Source: Oerskovia jenensis (GTDB lineage: Bacteria > Actinomycetota > Actinomycetes > Actinomycetales > Cellulomonadaceae). Taken from it: a DNA stretch of 64,000 nucleotides. Made by a program: the position numbers and the translations under genes. The notes under the pieces are model-generated. The model had not been told where the DNA came from and did not search any database. It was given only the letters and a program-made list of their open reading frames with translations. This document shows positions 58,357 to 64,000 of this stretch, in pieces (the first letter of the stretch is position 1; every line of letters begins with the position of its first letter). The stretch lies in assembly GCF_016907235.1 (NCBI RefSeq), contig NZ_JAFBBO010000001.1, positions 3,410,001-3,474,000 on the forward strand, written 5' to 3'.

Positions 58357-59577
58357 ATGCTTCACGACGAGGCCCTTCGCGCCGTCCAGGACCCGGCGGC
58401 CCCACCGGCCGTGCTCGCCCAGGTCGCGGCCGAGCACCCCGACCTGCGCCCGCGCGTCGCCGTGCACCCCGGTGCCTACCCCGACCTGCTCTCCTGGCTC
58501 GCCGGCTGGGGCGACCCGGCCGTCGACGCGGCGCTCGCGGCCCGTGGACAGGAGGAGGCCGACACGCCCCGGTTCGCCTCGCCCTACGCACCACGCGCCG
58601 TCACCGGTCCGGCGGAGGTCGGGCAGCAGTCCGCGCCCTACCCTGCTGCGGCCCACCCCGCTGCGCCGTCCCCAGGGGCGGCGTACCCGACCGCGCCGCA
58701 CCCCGCCGCACCACAGCCCGCCACGACGTACCCCGGCGGGGCGCCCTACGCCGTCGGGCCGCAGGTCGTCGCCGCCCACGGGCCGCAGCCCTCGGCCCAG
58801 CGGCGGGCCCGCGTGACCCTGCTCGCCGTGCTCGCCGGCCTGGTCCTGGTGCTCCTCGTGGCGCTCGTCGTGTTCCTGGCCACGACCGGCGGGACGCCGT
58901 CCGCCGCACCCGCGGACCCGGCAGAGCAGGGCCAGGGCGCCTCGCCCGGCACCTCGCCCGCGCCCGAGGAGGGGTCCACGTCGGACGCCCCAGCGAACGC
59001 GACGCCCGACCACGGCCTCCTCGCCGGGGCGGGCGATCCGGCGGCCCCCGTGACGATCGAGGTCTACGTCGACTACATGTGTCCCATCTGCGGGCAGTTC
59101 GAGGAGATCAACGGCGCGGGGCTCACGGCCTTGCGGGAGGGAGGGAGCGCCCGTGTGGTCGTCCATCCCGTCGCGATCCTCGACCGCTACTCGCAGGGCT
59201 CGCGGTACTCGACGCGCGCGGCCGCGTCGGCGGCCCTCGTCGCCGACCGGGCCCCTGACGCGTTCCAGGACTTCCACGCCGGGCTCCTCGCGGGACAGCC
59301 GGAGGAGGGGACGGCAGGGCTGAGCGACGAGCAGATCGCGGACGTCGCCCGTGCGGCGGGCGTGCCCGCGGACGTCGTCGCCGAGATCGCCGACGGCGGC
59401 GCGTCCAGGTTCGCGAGCTGGGTCGCCGCGGCGACGGGGACCGCGACGGGGGACCCGGCCCTCGCGGGCCCGCGGGGCTTCGGCACGCCGACCATCGTGA
59501 TCGACGGCGAGCGCTGGGAAGGGGACTGGACCGACCCCCAGGCGCTCACGCAGGCGATCGAGGGCGAGTCCGTCTGA
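58357..59577 (+). CDS. Membrane-anchored DsbA-like thioredoxin with N-terminal LRV-like domain
   Basis: 406 residues. Residues 1-65 resemble the variant-leucine-rich repeat module (PPAVLAQVAAEHPDLRPRVA, PDLLSWLAGWGDPAVDAALA). A Pro/Ala/Tyr-rich linker and one TM helix (about 152-172) follow. The outer domain is thioredoxin-like with catalytic CPIC (YVDYMCPICGQFEE), cis-Pro in FGTPTIVIDGERW. It would act as a disulfide oxidoreductase on the outer face. Confidence 0.85.
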   Translation: MLHDEALRAVQDPAAPPAVLAQVAAEHPDLRPRVAVHPGAYPDLLSWLAGWGDPAVDAALAARGQEEADTPRFASPYAPRAVTGPAEVGQQSAPYPAAAHPAAPSPGAAYPTAPHPAAPQPATTYPGGAPYAVGPQVVAAHGPQPSAQRRARVTLLAVLAGLVLVLLVALVVFLATTGGTPSAAPADPAEQGQGASPGTSPAPEEGSTSDAPANATPDHGLLAGAGDPAAPVTIEVYVDYMCPICGQFEEINGAGLTALREGGSARVVVHPVAILDRYSQGSRYSTRAAASAALVADRAPDAFQDFHAGLLAGQPEEGTAGLSDEQIADVARAAGVPADVVAEIADGGASRFASWVAAATGTATGDPALAGPRGFGTPTIVIDGERWEGDWTDPQALTQAIEGESV

Positions 59578-59641
59578 GCCCGTCGTCCGCCTCCGCGGAC
59601 CGGGCGACGGCCCGGCGCGGGGCAGGCGTACCCTGCCATGC

Positions 59642-60838
59642 ATGCCACGCGAGATGGAGTTCCGCCGGATCCCCGGCCTGCCCCCGTACGTCTTCACGAT
59701 CATCGACTCGCTCAAGCTCGAGGCGCGCCGCGCCGGGCGCGACGTGATCGACCTGGGCTTCGGCAACCCCGACCTGCCGAGCCCGCAGATCGCGGTCGAC
59801 AAGCTCGCGGAGGCGGTCCACAACACGCGCAACCACCGCTACTCGGCGTCGCGTGGCATCCCCAAGCTGCGGCAGGCGGCGGCGGACATGTACCAGCGCC
59901 GGTTCGGCGTGACGCTCGACCCGGACACCGAGATCATCTCGACCATCGGCGCCAAGGAGGGCTTCAGCCACCTCATGTGGGTGCTGCTGCAGCCGGGCGA
60001 CGCCGCGATCGTGCCGACGCCCAGCTATCCCATCCACATCTGGGGTCCGTACTTCGCGGGGGCCGACGCCCGCCAGGTCGCGATCGGTGACGGCACGGAC
60101 GCGGCGGGCTACATCGACCGCGTGATGGAGTCGTGGGAGTACGGGTGGCCCAAGGCCCGGGTCGTGGTGCTGTCGTTCCCGCACAACCCGACCACGACCA
60201 TCGCGACCAAGGAGGACCTGCAGCGCCTGGTCGACTGGGCGCGCGAGCGCGACGTGGTCCTGGTGCACGACCTCGCGTACGCCGACATGACGTTCGACGG
60301 CTGGCGTCCGCCCTCGATCATGGAGTGCGACGGGGCCAAGGAGGTCGCGGTCGAGCTCTACTCGATGACCAAGTCGTACTCGATGGCGGGCTGGCGCGTG
60401 GCGTTCCTCGTGGGGCGACCCGACGTCGTGGGGGCGCTCGCCAAGCTCAAGTCGTACCTCGACTACGGCACGTTCCAGCCCATCCAGATCGCGGCGACCG
60501 TGACGCTCAACGAGGCCCTCGACTTCCCCACGGAGGTCTCGGCGGTCTACGAGTCGCGCCGCAACACGCTGTGCGACGGGCTCGACCGCATCGGCTGGGA
60601 CATCCACCGGCCGAAGGGCACCATGTTCGCGTGGGCGCGCATCCCCGAGCCGTACCGCGAGATGGGGTCGATCGAGTTCGCGACGCACGTGATCGAGGAG
60701 TGCGACGTCGCGGTCTCGCCCGGGGTCGGGTTCGGGCCCGGCGGGGACGGGTTCGTGCGGTTCGCGCTCATCGAGAACGAGCAGCGCACCGGCCAGGCGA
60801 TCCGGAACCTCAAGAAGGGGCTGACGCGGCTGCAGTAG
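59642..60838 (+). CDS. PLP-dependent class I/II aminotransferase (AlaC-like)
   Basis: 398 residues. FGNPDLPSP (40-48), N182 in FPHNPTTT, D210 in VHDLAYADMTFD and the Schiff-base K244 in SMTKSYSMAGWR are all in place. Sequence resembles alanine/valine-type transaminases of the AlaC group. It is transcribed alone; exact substrate unknown. Confidence 0.88.
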   Translation: MPREMEFRRIPGLPPYVFTIIDSLKLEARRAGRDVIDLGFGNPDLPSPQIAVDKLAEAVHNTRNHRYSASRGIPKLRQAAADMYQRRFGVTLDPDTEIISTIGAKEGFSHLMWVLLQPGDAAIVPTPSYPIHIWGPYFAGADARQVAIGDGTDAAGYIDRVMESWEYGWPKARVVVLSFPHNPTTTIATKEDLQRLVDWARERDVVLVHDLAYADMTFDGWRPPSIMECDGAKEVAVELYSMTKSYSMAGWRVAFLVGRPDVVGALAKLKSYLDYGTFQPIQIAATVTLNEALDFPTEVSAVYESRRNTLCDGLDRIGWDIHRPKGTMFAWARIPEPYREMGSIEFATHVIEECDVAVSPGVGFGPGGDGFVRFALIENEQRTGQAIRNLKKGLTRLQ

Positions 60839-60984
60839 CAGCCGGCCCGACGGCGGGCCGCACCCGCGCGCCCGGGGGGAGCACCGCCGTCGGACGGGTC
60901 GTCCTGTCCTGTCCCGCCGCGCCGCGTGCCGCGGTGCACGATCGCTGCGACGATGAGCGAACCCGTCCCGGAGGTGAGGCGCCC

Positions 60985-62217
60985 GTGAGGCAGTCAGTGT
61001 CCGTCGTGCTGCTCGTGGCCGCGCTCGGGCTCACGGCAGCGTGCTCGGCGGACGACGTCCCCGGACCGACCGTGGTGACGCCGCCCCCGACGACCACCTC
61101 CTCGCCCGCCCCCGGCGGGGAAGCGGTCACGGTGGTCCCATCGGTCACCGCGACGGCGACGTCGCTGATCGAGGACCTGCCCTCGCCCTGGGGCCTCGCC
61201 GCGCTCCCCGACGAGCGGCTGCTGAGCACGTCGCGCGACGAGGGCACGGTGAGCGTCCTGGACCCGGACGCAGGCTCCGCGACAGCCGTGACGGGCGAAG
61301 GGGCCGACGAGCTCGCGTCCGGTACCGACCACGGGGGCGAGGGCGGGCTGCTGGGGGTCGCGGTCTCGCCGACCTTCTCGGCCGACGGCACGGTCGTGGT
61401 CTACCGGACCGGCGCGAGCGGCAACGAGGTGCTCCGGGGGGCCCTCGACCCGGTCACGGCCGAGCTGGGAGAGCTGACGACCGTCGTGGACGACATCCCG
61501 AAGGCGAGCAACCACAACGGCGGGCAGGTCGCGTTCGGGCCCGACGGGTTCCTGTACGTCGCGACGGGTGACGCGACCGAGTCGGGTGCGGCGCAGGACC
61601 CGGACTCGCTCGCGGGCAAGATCCTGCGGGTCACGCTCGACGGCGAGGCAGCCCCGGGGAACCCGGGCGGCTCGCGCGTGTGGAGCCTGGGGCACCGCAA
61701 CGTCCAGGGCCTGGGCTGGGACGTGACGGGGCGGATGTTCGCGAGCGAGTTCGGGCAGAACACCCTGGACGAGCTCAACGTGATCGTCCCGGGCGGCAAC
61801 TACGGCTGGCCCGACCGCGAGGGCACCCTCGGCGACGCCACCGCCTCCGACGGCTCGCCCTTCGTCGACCCGGTCGTCACCTGGCCCACGTCGGACGCGA
61901 GCCCGAGCGGCCTCGCGGTCCTGCACGACGCCGTGTACGTCGCAGGGCTGCGGGGCGAGCGCCTGTGGCGCGTCCCGTTCGCGTGGGCCCCCGACCAGTC
62001 GCCCGACGGCGGAGGCTCGCCGGCCGCGTTCGGCGAGCCGCAGGCGCTGTTCACGGGGGAGTGGGGGCGGCTGCGTGCCGTGGTCCCGTTCCCCTTCCGG
62101 CCCCAGGACCCGGACCGGCCGTGGGCGCTGCTCGTGCTGACGAACGAGACGGACGGGCGGGGGAGCCCGTCCGCGGGTGACGACCACCTGCTGCGGGTCG
62201 GCTTCGGGACGGGCTGA
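60985..62217 (+). CDS. PQQ-type sugar dehydrogenase lipoprotein
   Basis: 410 residues from GTG 60985, with GGAGGTGAGG upstream. The lipobox is LTAAC. The six-blade propeller reads LPSPWGLAALPDERLLSTSR, EGGLLGVAVSPTFSADGTVV, SNHNGGQVAFGPDGFLYVAT, SLGHRNVQGLGWD and ELNVIVPGGNYGWP, typical of soluble glucose/sorbosone dehydrogenase proteins. PQQ dependence is a family expectation. Confidence 0.85.
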   Translation: MRQSVSVVLLVAALGLTAACSADDVPGPTVVTPPPTTTSSPAPGGEAVTVVPSVTATATSLIEDLPSPWGLAALPDERLLSTSRDEGTVSVLDPDAGSATAVTGEGADELASGTDHGGEGGLLGVAVSPTFSADGTVVVYRTGASGNEVLRGALDPVTAELGELTTVVDDIPKASNHNGGQVAFGPDGFLYVATGDATESGAAQDPDSLAGKILRVTLDGEAAPGNPGGSRVWSLGHRNVQGLGWDVTGRMFASEFGQNTLDELNVIVPGGNYGWPDREGTLGDATASDGSPFVDPVVTWPTSDASPSGLAVLHDAVYVAGLRGERLWRVPFAWAPDQSPDGGGSPAAFGEPQALFTGEWGRLRAVVPFPFRPQDPDRPWALLVLTNETDGRGSPSAGDDHLLRVGFGTG

Positions 62218-62314
62218 GCGGGTCCGGTCGCGGTCGACCGACGCGAGCGTCGCGGTCGCCGTGATCCTGGGACAGCGGCGCAGCAGCAGGGCCGAGCCAA
62301 CTACGATGAGGACC

Positions 62315-63952
62315 ATGCCTGACGCAGCCTCGGAGACCTTCTATCTCACGACCCCGATCTACTACGTGAACGACGCCCCGCACATCGGGCACGCGTACAC
62401 GACGGTCGCGGCCGACGTCGTCACCCGCTGGCACCGCCAGCGCCAGGAGCCCGTGTGGTTCCTGACGGGGACGGACGAGCACGGTCAGAAGGTCATGCGC
62501 ACGGCCGAGGCCAACGGCGTGACCCCTCAGGAGTGGGCGGACCGCCTGGTCGAGAGCTCGTGGAAGCCCGTCCTGCACACGCTCGACGCGCTCAACGACG
62601 ACTTCATCCGCACCACGCAGCCCCGCCACACCGAGCGTGTACAGGCATTCATCCAGGACCTGTACAACAAGGGCGAGATCTACGCGGGCTCGTACGAGGG
62701 CCCGTACTGCGTGGGCTGCGAGGAGTACAAGCTCCCGGGCGACCTGGTCGACGGCACGGGCGAGTACGAGGGCCAGAAGCTCTGCCCCATCCACGGCAAG
62801 CCCGTCGAGATGCTCTCCGAGCAGAACTACTTCTTCAAGATGAGCGCGTACCAGGACCGCCTGCTCGCGCTCTACGAGGCGCACCCCGAGTTCGTCCAGC
62901 CGGCCAGCGCTCGCAACGAGGTGCTCGCGTTCGTCAAGGGTGGGCTGCAGGACCTGTCGATCTCGCGCAACACGTTCGACTGGGGCATCCCCATCCCGTG
63001 GGACACCACGCACGTGCTCTACGTGTGGTTCGACGCGCTGCTCAACTACGCGACCGCCGTCGGGCTGGACAGCGACGACCCCGAGCAGCAGGCCAAGTTC
63101 GCGGCCACGTGGCCCGCGAGCGTGCACCTCGTCGGCAAGGACATCCTGCGCTTCCACGCGGTGATCTGGCCCGCGATGCTCATGGCCGCGGGCCTGCCGC
63201 TGCCCACGACCGTCTTCGCGCACGGCTGGCTCCTGGTCGGCGGCGAGAAGATGAGCAAGTCGAAGCTCACGGGCATCGCGCCGAGCCAGATCATCGACCA
63301 CTTCGGGTCCGACGCGTTCCGCTACTACTTCATGCGCGCCATCGCGTTCGGCCAGGACGGGTCGTTCTCGTGGGAGGACCTCTCGGCCCGCTACAACGCG
63401 GAGCTCGCGAACGGTTTCGGCAACCTGGCCTCGCGCGTCGCGGCCATGGTCGGCAAGTACTACGGCGGCGTGCTCCCGCAGGCAGGCCCCGCGGGCCCGG
63501 CCGAGCAGGCGCTCGAGCAGGTCGCCGCCCAGGCGGTCGCGGCTGCCGAGAAGGCGATCGACGCGCTCGCGATCCACGAGGCCATCAACGCGGTGTGGAC
63601 GCTCGTGGACGCCACGAACCTGTACCTCACCGAGCAGGAGCCGTGGAAGGTCGCCAAGGCCGACGAGGAGAAGCTGCCCGACGGCGGATCGGCGCAGGAG
63701 GGCCGTCTCGCCACGATCCTCGTCACGGCCGCCGAGGCGCTGCGCTCGCTCGCGGTGCTGCTCCACCCGATCACCCCGAAGGCCGCTCAGGCGCTGTGGG
63801 AGTCCTTGGGCGCCGCGGCGCCGCTCGGTGCGCTCGCGGTCCAGCCCGTCGACGGCGCCGCGCGCTTCGGTGCGTTGCCCGCGGGGACCACGGTCACCAA
63901 GGGTGCGTCGCTGTTCCCGCGGCTCGAGGACCCGGTCGTCGAGGGCGCCTGA
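62315..63952 (+). CDS. metG: Methionyl-tRNA synthetase
   Basis: 545 residues from ATG 62315. It has TTPIYYVNDAPHIGHAYTTV (HIGH), a zinc-type insert with GPYCVGCEEYK and KLCPIHG, and KMSKSKLTG (KMSKS). The anticodon-binding helical domain follows. No C-terminal tRNA-binding extension, as in other actinobacteria. The next gene (tatD) starts 2 bases after the stop. Confidence 0.95.
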   Translation: MPDAASETFYLTTPIYYVNDAPHIGHAYTTVAADVVTRWHRQRQEPVWFLTGTDEHGQKVMRTAEANGVTPQEWADRLVESSWKPVLHTLDALNDDFIRTTQPRHTERVQAFIQDLYNKGEIYAGSYEGPYCVGCEEYKLPGDLVDGTGEYEGQKLCPIHGKPVEMLSEQNYFFKMSAYQDRLLALYEAHPEFVQPASARNEVLAFVKGGLQDLSISRNTFDWGIPIPWDTTHVLYVWFDALLNYATAVGLDSDDPEQQAKFAATWPASVHLVGKDILRFHAVIWPAMLMAAGLPLPTTVFAHGWLLVGGEKMSKSKLTGIAPSQIIDHFGSDAFRYYFMRAIAFGQDGSFSWEDLSARYNAELANGFGNLASRVAAMVGKYYGGVLPQAGPAGPAEQALEQVAAQAVAAAEKAIDALAIHEAINAVWTLVDATNLYLTEQEPWKVAKADEEKLPDGGSAQEGRLATILVTAAEALRSLAVLLHPITPKAAQALWESLGAAAPLGALAVQPVDGAARFGALPAGTTVTKGASLFPRLEDPVVEGA

Positions 63953-63954
63953 CC

Positions 63955-64000
63955 GTGGCCCGCAAGCGTGAGCGCGGCTGGCCGCCTGCCCCCGAGGCGC
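63955..64000 (+). CDS. tatD: Start of a TatD-family nuclease gene (cut by window edge)
   Basis: GTG at 63955 begins MARKRERGWPPAPEA before the window ends. This N-terminus, directly after metG, is typical of actinobacterial TatD deoxyribonucleases, which follow metG in a metG-tatD-ksgA cluster. Only 15 codons are visible. Confidence 0.65.
   Translation, partial: MARKRERGWPPAPEA

Overview
The window is very G+C-rich DNA from an actinobacterium. The host genes at the right end (a protein O-mannosyltransferase divergent from rsmI, then metG followed by the start of a TatD gene, MarR-type and DUF4190 proteins) suggest Cellulomonadaceae or Promicromonosporaceae; that family-level guess is inference. 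About two thirds of the window (1 to about 43.9 kb) is a largely complete temperate siphophage (prophage). It sits in the 3' end of a tRNA-Ala(CGC) gene. Only the right junction (attR, with the tRNA 3' half and its terminator) is in the window. The left junction, with the reconstituted tRNA, should lie just left of base 1.

Prophage layout. Nearly all phage genes read leftward (- strand), many with 4-base stop/start overlaps. From right to left: tyrosine integrase (42.5-43.8 kb); a + strand lysogeny block of lipoprotein, ImmA/IrrE-type protease and repressor, facing a Cro-like gene across a 217-base operator region (40.7-42.5 kb); antirepressor, MerR-like protein, SbcC-like ATPase, YqaJ exonuclease, RecT, a DUF2637-like protein, C5 methyltransferase, WhiB, a replication initiator with internal repeats, DPPY methyltransferase and small unknown genes (28.1-40.5 kb); then terminase, portal, MuF, protease with nested scaffold, capsid, head-tail connectors, tail tube, frameshifted chaperones, tape measure, minor tail proteins, M23 endolysin and holin-like proteins (2.8-26.0 kb). 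The left end (0-2.7 kb) holds accessory membrane and unknown genes.

Cargo. The most interesting locus is at 26.2-27.6 kb, between the early and late regions and on the opposite strand: a SLATT two-transmembrane effector overlapping a SMODS-type CD-NTase. This is a minimal type I CBASS-like anti-phage module with clearly lower G+C than its surroundings. Other cargo candidates are an unrecognised soluble protein plus 4-TM membrane protein pair at 1.2-2.7 kb, membrane proteins next to the packaging genes, and a lipoprotein in the lysogeny module that could exclude superinfecting phages.

Host side (43.9-64.0 kb). After attR comes a decayed stretch: a frameshifted small gene, and a secreted NucA/NucB-type nuclease gene split by an in-frame amber codon. 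Ordinary chromosomal genes follow: PfkB sugar kinase, two DUF4190 membrane proteins, fatty acid desaturase with a palindromic operator, cell-wall-binding-repeat lipoprotein, GH20 hexosaminidase, PMT, rsmI, nicotinamidase, MarR-like regulator, an anchored DsbA-like protein, aminotransferase, PQQ-type sugar dehydrogenase lipoprotein, metG and the first codons of tatD. All functional names rest on motif recognition by eye; no database search was run.
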